Source: Amia ocellicauda (Eukaryota > Chordata > Actinopteri > Amiiformes > Amiidae). From it: DNA of 64,000 nucleotides. Under the pieces are notes generated by a model that saw nothing but the letters and a program-made list of their open reading frames with translations, ran no database searches and was not told the DNA's origin. A program made the translations under genes and the position numbers. The stretch spans positions 8,752,001-8,816,000 of the forward strand of contig NC_089866.1 of assembly GCF_036373705.1 (NCBI RefSeq), read 5' to 3'. Below are positions 50,646 to 63,300 of this stretch, piece after piece. How positions within the stretch are numbered: the stretch's first letter is position 1; each line of letters opens with the position of its first letter.

Positions 50646-53600
50646 AGTGGCGTACTGTTCTCAATTCAAGCGGATTTTCTGCCAAATTGGTAGCTCTCCC
50701 AGATCCTCTTCCTGCTTGTGGGAAGACTTTTGAAAGTGGCTGCTGTTTGTTTGGTATGATGAGGTTATTTTTTCATGCATTCATTTAAAACCATTATACT
50801 ATCAGATGCACGAATTGTACACATATTTCCATGCCATTGCATTATTTGTGCACAATCTCATTTGCACAGTGCATCTTTACAATGCCATCATATTGCTTTT
50901 TTTGTTGTTCTGTGCAATCCGCTTGGGTAAAGGTGGCAACCAAATAAATGCATACGAAGTTTGGAACAAGGATGTGTCTGCTATAGCCATTGACAAGGCT
51001 AATGAAATAAACAATGGCAGTCGAGGGAGTGAGCAGTGCAATCAGGTACAGTAGACAGGTAATTATTTCGCCAATATTTTTTCCTTTGATTTAACGTCCG
51101 AGGAGCTCAGGCTCAGCCCCTCTGGGATGAGAGCCTTTACGCTCAGAGCAGCTGAGCTCATCGCTGAGGGAAATACAGGTATTTTAATTACATATACTTC
51201 CCTGGCAACGGCAGTCATGTGACGCACCTGGTCCTGCTACTTCTGTTTGCTCTCACCTTGAACAAACAGGGGGGCATTAGACATGACAATGGTCTGTTCC
51301 ATCACAAAGTAGATTCAATAGATAGAGAGAGATACATAGACAGATTGGTGCAAGATGAGGTCCTATTAATACATAGTCTTAGAAAATGCAGTTGGATTGT
51401 ACTCTATGGGCCACCTGTAGGCTATATAAGGATGCTTGTGTCCTGTCCAAAGCAAGTGTAAGGAAGGTACCAGAGCACCTGCCCCTTCATTTATAGATTG
51501 TATAAAGTCTGAATCTGGCACAAAGTGAAGCCTAACCCCTCACTTGTAGTCTATTCACCAGGGAGACGTTTAAGCCACCAATATTGGATCAACCATCTGG
51601 ATGCAAACCGTCCTGGCCAAATCTCTCATAAAATATTATTTTCTAATCTGACCTCCTTCAATGGAAAACAAATCCAAGACAGCTTTGGACAATAAAGGCT
51701 ACCCAGCTGTCCAGATGGGTCAGAAAGGCAAAGTCTGAATTCCGATCTACTGATTGAAAATGCCAATTCGGTCCCCAATTATAGGTAAGGCATAATCATT
51801 CAAACATTGTATTATTAAAATGTCATTTCACTTTGATAAAAAAACAAAAAGCATGCCAATCTGTGTACATTAACCTTCGATTAAATTCTGTATCTTTATT
51901 TTTATTAACGACGTTTCATAAATGAGATAACATGTGAATACTGACACCTGAAAGACAAGACCTCAGTTCTCAGTCTGCAGATTATAGGATCTTTAAATAT
52001 AAAAAGTACAGGTGTAAGGTACTCTTAGTGTTACCTGAACAGGTGGTTACTGTATTATTATTATTATTATTGTTGTTGTTGTTGTTGTAGTTGTTGTTGT
52101 AGTTGTTAGTTAGTTACTCCCATGGTGACGTAGAAACACATGGCTTTCACAAACCACTGCAGTTCTGTAATTCCCCGTCGTGCGTATCTGTCTGCACAAA
52201 GACACTTTCCACATATACATATAATCTCTCAGTGCAAACAGAGATATGCCGGATAAATACTATTGCTGGAAAACTCAGTTTACAGCGTACAAAGGTCGAG
52301 TGTACAGAGTCTTATCATGGGTACAGGAGGTGTGCAGAGTTAGCTGTGTTGAGACAGTTTTCTCTTATGCAACCAACAGCACATTTGAGATATTATTTTA
52401 ATCACATCGCTTCAATGCGAGTACAAATTCCGTCATGTCGTATAAAGTATAAAGTAGTACGCACTGTGAAAATCTGTCTTGAGATACATACTTTGTAGTA
52501 ATTGTTTCTCCTTAATCACATTATAATTCTATAACTTGAATTGCTTTCAACATTTTATGACAAAGATGGCGAAGCCTTGGTACATATATTAAAAAAGATT
52601 GCCCCATTGTATTTAAGCAGAGAACTACATGTTGATCATATGTACACCATTTTCTATTTAATAGAAATATACAGCACACATGCGCATTGAACATGGTTTT
52701 CCTACAACGGAGTCAGTCAGTGCGCACACGCCTTTCTTTTCATTTGAATAAAAATAACCAGAATAAAATCAGAGCCGTCCTTCCATAGTCTTTGATCCAG
52801 CTGCACACACCTGCACACAGACAGTGTAAACTTTGAAAAACAGAACAAAAAGAGCAACAGAAAAGAAAAAACAACCAAAACATAAAAATGCAAGTGGCTT
52901 CAGAGCTCCACTGATAAAAACTGCAAACTGTTTCCACTTTGGCAGGGGGTTGATATGCGACATGGACTTTCTTCTCCTATTCCCCTGTTGAAGACAATAT
53001 GTTCTCATTAGCTTCTCGTTTATAATATCATAATAACTATCGAGTAAAACATCTAACCATTGTTAATCTTCCAACAAAGAATTGGATTCAACATAACAAA
53101 GGAATTAATCATTATGCATAGGCCTACATATAAATATAGTTATTAATTGACCAGTTGTCAGTGTCAACAAACAAATACAAACATAATCACACAACGGTGT
53201 TATATGCAGGTGTTTTCCTTTCCCATTCACCCTTGAAAAAATAACTTCTCCAACAGGTCATGCGTTTTATAGGCCAGTGCTGGGAGGCATTTGAGCTTTT
53301 ATTGTTTGGTTTAGTGCAAGGCCAGAAAACGTACTGAATGAGCATTACTTCCCTAGCCTGGCCATTTTATTCTCTGTCTCCCTCTCTAAATACAATCTGA
53401 TGACCTCAGTCTCTGTGGCTCTAGGGCTGAATATTTGCCACATTCTTGCACAAATCTATCGACTTCATTAGCATCGACGGTTAATATTTAACATAAAGGT
53501 AAATATCCGCATTTTCAGAAATGGCATTGGTTTAGTAAAATAAAGGGAAAGGATAGCCTATCTATAAAACTATTCAGCACAAACCCAGTGCACGTAAGAA

Positions 53601-53800
53601 GAGCTTATTAGTGAGTTTTCAAAATAATACTCTATCATATCCCCCATGTACGTTAGCTCGCTTAGTTATCATTTAAAAATACACCCCTAAAACATTATAA
53701 TTCTACAGCACTTCAATAAGAAATGAAAAAGCATGAGACAAAGACAAAACATTTGAAAGTAATAATAATAATAATAATAATAATAATACCCTTTCTTGGA
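50646..53800. other. Intergenic region between RRN3 and the TMEM238-like gene
   Basis: This is about 3.1 kb without a recognised exon. An (ATT)n/(GTT)n tract lies near 52052-52110 and an (ATA)n tract near 53761-53789. The 131-codon open frame at 52103-52498 has no family resemblance. The right end is the presumed 3' UTR of the TMEM238-like gene. Confidence 0.5.
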
Positions 53801-54322
53801 TTATATGGCCGATGTCTCTGTAGCTGTGGGTGGGTTAGTTGCCACCTCACTGTCTATGGTGGCAGAAACGGTTTGTAAGCTGGACCCTGCTGCAGCCATG
53901 GGCAGTGCCACAGGGACCGGCTGCTCGGAGTCCCGGCCTGTGCCCGTTTGATGGGGCAGGGTGCCCCCCAGCACCCCGCCCTGCCAGTTGGCCCGCTTGG
54001 TTCTTCTGAAGGAGTTCCTGATGCCGTTGGACAGGCGGCTGGACAGCCTCCTCACCAGCCCGGAGATGCCCCTGTTCCTCTTCAGCAGCCCGACGTCGTC
54101 CTCTAGCTCCTCGGGTGGCACCTCGATGTTGCCCGTGTACCAGAACACCCACCAAATGAGGCTGAGGAAGATGACGATGGCGCCGGCGTAGATGAGAAAG
54201 TCGTAGAAGAACAAGTCCCCGAACACCCCCAGCATCAGAACCACCAGCCCGAAGACGTCGAAGGCGATCGCCAGCCAGAAAGCGCAGGAGCAGCGCCCCA
54301 GTCCCGGGAAGCCCTTCTCCAT
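53801..54322 (-). CDS. TMEM238L: TMEM238-like small membrane protein
   Basis: This single-exon frame of 173 aa begins [20 protein letters not shown]. It has two hydrophobic segments, about residues 10-34 ([22 protein letters not shown]) and 38-62 ([20 protein letters not shown]). These are followed by the family signature [13 protein letters not shown] and a basic, Ser/Arg-rich tail ([20 protein letters not shown]). TMEM238 and TMEM238L share this layout, and their function is unknown. PIRT is its neighbour, as on human 17p, which favours TMEM238L over TMEM238. An upstream in-frame ATG at 54367 would add 15 residues translated largely from a TG repeat. I chose 54322 because family members start just before the Arg-Cys segment. 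Confidence 0.8.
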   Translation of the reverse strand: MEKGFPGLGRCSCAFWLAIAFDVFGLVVLMLGVFGDLFFYDFLIYAGAIVIFLSLIWWVFWYTGNIEVPPEELEDDVGLLKRNRGISGLVRRLSSRLSNGIRNSFRRTKRANWQGGVLGGTLPHQTGTGRDSEQPVPVALPMAAAGSSLQTVSATIDSEVATNPPTATETSAI

Positions 54323-54407
54323 GTCGGGACAGGTGTGTGTGTGTGTGTGACAAAGACAATTGTCCACCTCCTTCTCAGACGATCATTCGCTGCCGTTTAG
54401 CGGGTTT

Positions 54408-54409
<2 letters not shown>

Positions 54410-54498
<89 letters not shown>
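54410..54498. repeat. (TG)n microsatellite upstream of the TMEM238-like gene
   Basis: About 44 TG units lie roughly 90 bp upstream of the start codon. Alternating purine-pyrimidine tracts of this length can adopt Z-DNA and are highly mutable. All open frames across it (Cys-Val or His-Thr runs) are artefacts. Confidence 0.97.
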
Positions 54499-54501
<3 letters not shown>

Positions 54502-54639
54502 AGGTAAGCCGACCCGGTGGCGCTGGCGAGACTCACCTGCAGAAGCACCCAGAACAGAGTGCGGGGGGCGGGAGGCGACACAGGTAGCCGTGCCCACTCA
54601 GGTAGCTGTCGTTCAAAGCACTGCAGGTTAACCTTTGCT

Positions 54640-55696
54640 CAAGGTGTGGAGATTTTAATCATATATATAAGTCTGTATATAAACGTCATTAGACGTGGCT
54701 GTTACTGAGTTATATAGTCTATAGCTAGTTTACATTAGTATGCATATCCGACATCAGCCTCTACATGAAGTATTATTGATATGTTTAATCATATGCTTTG
54801 TTTTCTTTTACAATGAGCAGAGGGCAGTTTTCCCTTAACTTAAACTCAGACTGATAACACACTGATGGATCGGGGGGGGGGTATTTTCTCTGGGCAGGGC
54901 TCACTAACGCCCTCTCCTCTTCTGCTACCCCTTTAAAGCATCTCCAAAGTATCGCAGGGAGTAAAGTAATACCGCTATATTGACTCTTTGTCATGATGCT
55001 CATAACATTATTTTACATTTTACAAAGTTCTGTAAGTGTTAAATTATCTCAGGAATCCCCTGTTAATTGATTTGGATTCAATTTTCAACCTATTTCCACC
55101 GTGTTACCCTTTTGAAAGCACACTGCTGTATGGAACTGGCACTCATTTTGCAGGTCCTTTGCTTTCTTGAATTCTGGGGATTTACAACATTTGACTCTAC
55201 TGTATTCCACACTGAAAAGAAATACTACTACTCAACATAATTGGATTTAAATAGTATTAAAACTAATCAGGAGGTAATCTATTCACATCAAACACAGCTT
55301 CATGTGAGACACCAACTCCATCTGCTGGCATTAATGTAGAAAGTCAAAATAATTCTTTTGAAAACACTTTAGTTGTTAATAGTTTTTGATCCAGCGTTTC
55401 TCATACAAAAATAATAAAAAATCGTAAGTACAGATGTTGTGCAATTTTATCATATAGCCAGGTGAAAGAAAGAAAGCTTACAGCATAATAAAACTGAATA
55501 TAAAATATTATAATTTGAGGATTTGGAAATACGCAGATTAAAAATATAATACAAGTTTAAATGTATTATATAATTAACACACACACAGCAAATACTGAAA
55601 TATGATATATAAAAATGTTCATATTAATATCATAGTCATCAGTTTTTCAGAACCATGGCCTTCTCAAAAACACCAACTGACATTGTAGATAAGAAG

Positions 55697-55758
<62 letters not shown>

Positions 55759-56399
55759 ATATTGGAACCAATGCACAAGGTGTTGCAGTGATCATGTTAA
55801 AAACGAAAATATAAACCATATATAACACATTGCCCCCCTCCATTTCCCATCCCCCATCATTTAATTTTTTTGCAAAGACCCTCAAATCTCAGCCTGCCAC
55901 GTGGTTCATCTTTAGATGAACAGTTGACATTTGAACACCCCCATGAAGCCATAGGATTCTGAGAAAAAGTCAGTAGCATTTTCTGCCATGTTAATCCTGT
56001 TGACGAAGGATTTGCAAATCCCTTTTCTATAATGACGAGGACGAAAACAACAGTAGCTTATAATAAAAGCTCCTATAGAGTTCAAACAGGGAGCCAGATG
56101 GGGTACCATTCTGTCGTAGTTTGCAGTATATGACTGTATGGCTTAATGGATTCTAAATATTTATGTTCACATCTTTACACATACAGTATATGTTCAGTCT
56201 ATGCATATATTCTATACATATGCAATGTATATACATTAGAAAAGCATTAGGACACATACAGAAATACCCTAGGCTTCCGGTTTTGGACGTGAAAGGAATT
56301 AAAACAGGACCCTTCTGTTCCGTCCATGTGTTTAACCAAAAACAAAACTCTCCAATCCTAATAAGGGACAGCTGGCATCACTGCATTGGCATCCCGTGC
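54640..56399. other. Intergenic region between the TMEM238-like gene and PIRT
   Basis: This AT-rich stretch has a (TA)n tract at about 55699-55753. No exon was recognised. The right part is probably the PIRT 3' UTR. Confidence 0.5.
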
Positions 56400-56750
56400 C
56401 TAGCGTACGGAGGACCTGGCATGCATCTTCCTGATAAGTCCCTTGTGTCGCAGTTTCTGCTTGATGATGGGCACCCAGACCAGCCCTGTCACCAGAAACA
56501 TGAGTCCGATGGACAGGCAGACAGGTCCTAGGGCGTAGGGCACTTTGCCCACCTTGGAGAAGTACAGGAAGGCCAACACAGTGCCCGTACCAAACAGCAG
56601 CCCCCCAATCACCATGATGATGATTGGCTTGTGGAAGTAGGTCCAGCGAGGTGGCTCGGGCCTCAGCAGGTCTGGGTCGGGGCTCAGCGCCCGGCGCACT
56701 GGGCTAACAGTGTCTGGGTTCCCCGTCCTGCTGTCACCACTGGAGGCCAT
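56400..56750 (-). CDS. PIRT: PIRT, phosphoinositide-interacting regulator of TRP channels
   Basis: This frame of 116 aa starts MASSGDSRTGNP. It has two membrane spans: about residues 42-66 (KPIIIMVIGGLLFGTGTVLAF) and 71-96 (ALGPVCLSIGLMFLVTGLVW), followed by the conserved VPIIKQK and a basic tail. Human PIRT has RKPIVIMSVGG and GLMMLVCGLVWVPIIKKK at matching places. PIRT is a sensory-neuron membrane protein that binds phosphoinositides through the basic C-terminus and modulates TRPV1 and TRPM8. An acceptor (CCCCCCAG) lies at 56778-56785 and a second in-frame ATG at 56768 would add six residues, so a 5' non-coding exon upstream is likely. The adjacent TMEM238-like gene is its neighbour in human too. 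Confidence 0.88.
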   Translation of the reverse strand: MASSGDSRTGNPDTVSPVRRALSPDPDLLRPEPPRWTYFHKPIIIMVIGGLLFGTGTVLAFLYFSKVGKVPYALGPVCLSIGLMFLVTGLVWVPIIKQKLRHKGLIRKMHARSSVR

Positions 56751-56785
56751 GACCCCCGTGGAGAGCATCAGTACTACCTGGGGGG

Positions 56786-59700
56786 TAGGGACAGCGGCGG
56801 CAGGGTTAGGGCAGGAGATCATATTTCCCACATACTAACATCTCCAACATCTCTAGGGTTCGGCCAGAGGGGTGTATTATTCTGAGATTTACTGTGCACC
56901 AAAACATTCAGAGTGGACAGGCAAACATGCATATGAGCCCTGATTTTTTTTAACGACCTTTCTTAATTATTTCATAAAACAAATACATATACATAAATAA
57001 AGATAATGTTAGCATCTAAATGTTAATTAATTAGTTTGCTATGCAGTGAATTCACCTCGATGCCATTGGTGGATCAGCGCAGAACTGCGGAAATCTGCGC
57101 TACACGAACGCAACATATAATCAGTGCTTGGCCCATAGGAAGCGCTCGCACAGGTCTGAGAGGCGGAGGAGACCCTACAACGATAGAGAACAGGGATATG
57201 GTATTTGTCCCCCCGACTAAATCATGCAAAAACTTTAACTTTATCGTGTTTATTTAACACAAATAACATCCCCAAATATCTGATGTTATTTTTCAAATCG
57301 AGTTTTTTTGTTTTGTTTTTTTTCATATCCAAAGCGCAAGCAAATGCGTTTTAGAATAGACCAAACCCGGGTTAGAAAATGAAGTGCAATGAAACAGGCA
57401 TAGGCTACTTTAAAATAAGCATCGCCCACTTGAGCTGATAGCCCATTACAAGTCACTCATGCATGTCCAAGCTAATAGAGCAATAACTCAGTAATGAGTA
57501 GCTACTACAGGACGTGCCAGGAGCCTGTCCACACTAAATGTCTTCAATGCATTAGTCAGAAGAATGCGCGATGTTGTCCCACAATGTCCTCATGTGTTTA
57601 ACAATGGAAGTAAATACAAATCCATAGGTGAGCAACTAGAAAGTTTTCATAACAATGGTAACATTGATCAGTGATTATAAGGAGCCTGTTGCCTATAAGC
57701 CTACATACCCAAATGCGGAGACTGTCCCTCTCTCGGTGCGTCTCCCCGGCTGCCAGCTGCTGCTCTACGGTCCGGGGCAGCGTGAGGAGAGCCAGGGCCC
57801 CCGGCCACACCCTGGAGGAGGGGCAGCCGTCCCATCCGCCTACTGTCTGCCCGGGCACAGGATGGGGGGATGATGGTGAAGATGATGCTGATAATGATTA
57901 TTAGGCTATTATAATAATCAGATTTTTTAAAAAATTTTAACGTTATTGTGGTAGTGGGCAATTTGGGCAGTGATAAATGTTAATTTTTTGATGTTTGTGT
58001 GTGTGTGTGTGTGTGTGTGTGGTTTGTCTCTCTACTTGTGACTTGACAATCTTTGATGAATTTCAATGTACTGCGGAAAGATTGTGGAGTATGTAATGAG
58101 AATAGACCCTGGTGCGACTGGGGACATTATGACCTATCCTCTTATATTCTCTGGCAGCGTAATTTAGCTTTAGGTTTAATTACTCCACTACCATTCTGCA
58201 TATGCATCATCTTTAAAATACAGCCTATAACTTGCATTTTTTCTTACATGGTATTATGCATTGGAATGTCAAGAAGAAAATGTGGCATTATGGGGGAAAT
58301 AAGTAAATGTGCAAACAAGATTGCAGAACGAATTAAAAGTAAACATTGGGCTGATGCAGATGGTTGTGTAGATGACAATGGATGGGAAAAAACACAATAC
58401 ACACAAAGTGTGCAGGAAACCAACTAAAACCTTGCATTATGCAGCTTATATACACTATGTAATTAACAGAATACTATGGGAGGTTCATAAATGTTGCTTG
58501 TTTTAAGGCTCAGTCAAGATCAATCCTTCTTAATGTACTAAGGTGGACAATTCATAACTCACACTGCTGTGTAACTGAAAGGGATCTCCGATGCTCCAGT
58601 TTGACTTGCCACAAAAAAGTCCAGAATGTATATCCAGTTGCTGCTTCTATGGACACTACAGAAATGCTAAGCTAGCTGCCTGTTGCACCTACCCAGCATC
58701 TCCTCCTCATTTACTTGGTCAAGACTGTGTGTGTTTCTTTCTTTTGGTGGGGGACATTGTAAAAGGTCTGTTCAGTCTCCACAATGCTTTAATATATACA
58801 CACAGACACGACGGAAAAATACTGCAGCAGCCTCGCAAAGCTTGAATGATGAGGTAGCTCATGGAATGGCCAATGGCTGACAACCTCTAAGCTACCTCTC
58901 TCCATTATAAACAAACAAGCAACAAGTGTGAAGCTTTGCAGATACAGTGGCAGGCTAATGTGGTCTTTACGTTTCAACACTGTTTATGAAGACTCCCTTT
59001 GTAATTGAAGTGAAGCGAGAGGGGGGTGGGGAGTAATAACCTGCAATAAGGCTAGTAGGGCTGTCACAAACAAAGGCAAAGTGGACACTACACATACATA
59101 CAGGGATGATGGTGGAAGAGGTGGCGAGACATGAATAACTGGGAGGTGGTATTTAGTACTGCCACTGTACTCATTAATACAAGAGAGATTTACAGGCTGG
59201 ATTTCACTCTCACTTCTCATGGTGTGGCAAATTTAAAAGTAGCTCTGGCAGAGACAACCAAAAACTACATTAACAACCTGAACGAAAAGCACTGTTGATG
59301 AAAAACACTAAGATGGAGAACATATCAAGTGCAATGATTTGGAGCACATAATTTGGGATCTTACAACCTTTTGCAAACACCCAAGAGTTACTCACATGAA
59401 AGCCTTTAAGAGTGGCTGTCTATCAAATCAGTAGAAAGAAAAACAATTAAGAATAAGAAAACGGTGAAGTAAATTACTCCAAACGACAGCAATGCCAAAA
59501 TAATTTACGATCGACTACTGCACATTAAAGTATATTTCTTGCACAAGCACATTCCAATCTAACAAGTTAGAGGGAGTCCATGCTTCTGCAATATAAAATA
59601 CATTTTACAACTTGGATTTTACAGAACAGGAAACTAACAAATAGTTAAATGGACAACATTTATTTGCATCTTTCAATGGATAGCTTTTTTTTCTCCTTAA

Positions 59701-60306
59701 CCCTGCTGTGGTACCATGGGGTCTCTGTGACCCCACCCCAATGGTACTGTCAATGTCACTTTTTTCATGGTTCCAGAGCAGGGTTAAACAAGTAGAAATG
59801 TTAGTCAAATCCTGAATCAAAGCTGGTACTGCCTAGTGAGAGATGGTATCAGCTCTGCCTATGAAGGTTTCTAACTGCACAACCTTCCCAGCCACAGTTA
59901 ACAGTGCATTAGTAGACCGGTACATAACTCTTATCTAAACACCTTCCTAGAGCAGAGCACATTTTCAGTTGCTATAGGAACTCAAACTAGTCATGTACAA
60001 AAACAAGAATACATCAGGCTTAACTGTTACTAAAACATTACCGTATCGTTTATGCAAGAATGAAGAATCTTGGATATATAAAAGGGTTTATTTCTTTCGA
60101 GTCCTGCATATTTCAGGTGCCGTCCCCTGCTTTACAATTTCTAAAGCACACGGCCCTGCTCTCCTGTGCTTTGCCTGTCAAATCATCATGTTGCTAAATG
60201 CAAGAGGGGAGGTTGCTTGTGTACAGAGGTTTGCATTTTTTAAAACCTCCTTCCTCAGCCCTTATCCCAGCTGGGTTAGGAGTTCATGGGAAGCCTGTCG
60301 GTAATA
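56786..60306. other. PIRT upstream region and intergenic DNA before RSL1D1
   Basis: A GC-rich patch at about 57715-57870 may be a PIRT 5' exon or promoter, but nothing in it is recognisable as protein. A (TG)n tract lies at 57995-58021. A motif near 57063-57112 resembles one at 17049-17095. A small piggyBac-type MITE is listed separately. The right end is the presumed RSL1D1 3' UTR. No other gene was recognised. Confidence 0.45.
59701..59783. mobile_element. Miniature piggyBac-type element (83 bp)
   Basis: The sequence CCCTGCTGTGG to CCAGAGCAGGG is flanked on both sides by TTAA (59697-59700 and 59784-59787). Terminal CCCTGCT/AGCAGGG inverted repeats and a TTAA duplication are the hallmark of piggyBac superfamily elements. 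The interior also contains a GGGGTC/GACCCC palindrome. There is no coding content. Confidence 0.7.
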
Positions 60307-63300
60307 TTAACACGACTGGGGGATTTTTCTCTTCAGTCTCTGCGCAGGAGTTTTGGGTGCTTTCTTGGCGGACTTGGCCAGTGTGGTTTTTGCCAGGGCT
60401 CCCTTCTTTTTCCTCGCGGGTGTCTTGACAGTTGTTGCCTCCTCTGCCAGAGCTTTCTTTGGAGTCTTCACGGTTTTCGCTTTCTTGCCTGGTGTCCTCA
60501 GCACCCTGCCCTCCTTGGGGGTCTCGGGAGGGGCCCCTGCAGACAACCGGGCACTCTTATTTCTAACTGGAGTCTTTGGTGCACTCTCAAATGCTTTCTT
60601 TGCTGGGGTCTGCAAGAGAGGCGGACAGAGACATAAGAACCAGCACCATTTCGTACACCAAAACCCAATCAGCAATGTCAAATTTGACCATGCTAGTTAT
60701 TCTCTCCATTTCCTGTCTGACGCTCTCACCTGAAGCTTGGCCTTCTTGGAGGGCGTTTGTATAGTAACCAACTGTGGAACCTCCTCCACTTCCTGTCCAG
60801 GCTCTGCCTTTGCAACCTTTCCCTTTTTGCCCTTCTGCTTGCCTACCTTCTTCATTTTCTGCAATTCCCACAACAAGGGGAAAAAAGGAGAAAAACATTA
60901 GCCTTTTTACAGACACAACATCAAGTCAACATCTAATCAAGAGCTTTCGGACGAGTGACGAGGGCCCACCTGTGGACTGGAGCTCCCCACATCACTGGCT
61001 TGCAGCGACAGGCGTTTCAGGCTGGAAGTGTAGATGGGCAGAGCCACCGAAGTCTGGCTCTTCAGGTGGATGATTTTGATTCCCTTTCCTTTCTGCCCCA
61101 AGAGAGAGAGAGACCTTAGAGTTCAAGAAACCTGCATCTTTGTCAAATTCAAACCACTAAATAAATAGGAATCACTGAACAAACATGGACAGCTGTTAGC
61201 AGTATCAAAAGGGAACCGCTGTATTTTTGCATTTACCACAACGCAGCTTGACACCAAATATGTGAGTGCATCCATATAAAGCACATAAGAAAAGCCTTTT
61301 CAAACATGTATCTGTTGCAGTGGACTGACGAGGTCCTAATGCAGCAGCGAGAATGCTTTCATGGTGCTCACCTCGGGCAGTTTCTCCGCTATGGTGCTGA
61401 CGGCCGCAGAGATGTTCTCCACAACCTCGTCCACAGACATCCCGGAGTGCGCCACGCGAGCCATGCTGCAACACAGGACAGACGCCTGGACTGAGTGCCC
61501 AGCCACACAGACACCCCTCACCCCCTCTCCCTGTACTGGGCATGAGCACGACTTACATCACCACAGGCTCTTATGGAGCTAGATAATGACTCTAAAACCA
61601 TTATTTTAAAATGTACCAATACTAAAGGTGGGGGGGGGGGTTTGGGGGGGATCCATGGACAGCAAAGCACATGGTGTGAAACAGCTACAGGGGAGAGCGT
61701 TCTGCACAGTGCTATGTTTGTCAATCACATGGCATTGTGTAACAAAGCTGTAGAGACGAGCCCCAACAGAGAAAGGAGGCCTATCTGGATATACTTTGCG
61801 TTGCTGTGGCACTGCCAGTGTCCTGTCCCAGCACAGACACAGGAGGGCAGGGTGTGCTGGAGGTGCCAGATGCAGCTGACAAGGACAGCCTTCAGTATGG
61901 CATTTATGATACAAAACATTGGCTATTAGTTTAACAATTATAGTTTATGTATTTTTTAATCCCCAATTACAAGTTCCACTTTCATCCCATTCCAACTTGC
62001 ATCAGAAAGGCAGGTAGTCTGATATCACTGCCCAGAACGATCCACTCTCTTAGACACAAATATCCTTAGCAGTACAATCTCCTCTGTCCCTCCCCCATGC
62101 CGCTGGGCAGGAACACCAGTTTTGGATGTGAGGTGGCATGTGCATGGCAGGGGCGGTCTCACCAGCAGGAGCCCTTGTTGGAGATGCTCAGAGTGGTGCC
62201 CTGGATGAGGCGCTCCAGGTCTCGGGCCAGCTGCTTGGCCTGCAGGTTCACAGAGAGAGGAGCCCTGTAGAGAAACCCAGCTGTTAGGAAAGTGGGGATG
62301 CTATACACAAGCACAACAAACCAGCTGCTTGTAGCTCATTAACCAACAACTAAATAAAACAAGTAGATTTGATCACTCAAGTCTTAGCACTAATAATCTA
62401 AGCATTTTGAACCTCATGTGCACTTCCATGTGCTGGGGAGAAGAAAAAAACTACTAGATGTATAATTACAAAAATGTTACTAATCCACACTTGGAAGTGT
62501 CAATCTTACAAGTGATTTGAATTGAAATGTATATTACTGCAAATTTAGCAGACGTGAAAGGTTTAACAAACTAACATGCAATTAACTACATACACACATC
62601 ACAAAGGCAGTGCCCCTCAAACACAATAACAAATCATATTAGAGTATAATAGATTGAAGTCTAAATCTAAAAGGAAACATAAGTGATATTTTTAAAGGCT
62701 GCCCCTACTTCTTGCTCAGGTAGAAGTGCTTCCCGATGTGAGAGGGCAGGAGCCGGCGAATGCGAGAGTCGGACAGGAAGAGGTCGAAGTTTCCCAGCAG
62801 CCTCCTCTTGGCTTCAAAGGGCTTGTATTCCTTCTTTAGGATGTTGAAAGGGATGATCTGGAAAAGGAGGGAAGGAGGACACAGCACTCCAGTCACCTAT
62901 ACAGCTCTTGAAGTTGCAAACATGACATTCAGGTATTGAAAACGCTGTGCAAACAAAGAGGAAAACATTATGCCAATTCACAAACAGGACCTTTTAAAAC
63001 CAAACTTTACAGTACACAAGCAATGGAGCACAGTCTGGGTATTTAACTTGCATACCAATGTTTTATGCCAATGCTCAGTCACTTGGCGTTGTGTAACAAA
63101 GCTGTAGAGACGAGCCCCAACAGAGAAAGGAGGCCTATCTGGATATACTTTGCGTTGCTGTGGCACTGCCAGTGTCCTGTCCCAGCACAGACACAGGAGG
63201 GCAGGGTGTGCTGGAGGTGCCAGATGCAGCTGACAAGGACAGTTTGAGCACTGACTTGCATAGCCCATTCTACCAACGCTCCACTATATAGGGGAGGCCA

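Noticed and set aside
52103-52498. 131-codon open frame between RRN3 and the TMEM238-like gene
   Set aside because: No domain, no conserved composition and no neighbouring exon signals.
54360-54631. Cys-Val and His-Thr open frames upstream of the TMEM238-like gene
   Set aside because: Translations of the (TG)n microsatellite. For the same reason the upstream ATG at 54367 was not used as the gene start.
57598-57961. Minus-strand open frames in a GC-rich patch upstream of PIRT
   Set aside because: No family resemblance. At most this is a 5' UTR or promoter, so no protein is called.
60286-60733. Plus-strand open frames rich in Phe, Leu and Ala over the RSL1D1 tail
   Set aside because: They are the complement of the Lys/Thr/Pro-rich coding exons of RSL1D1.
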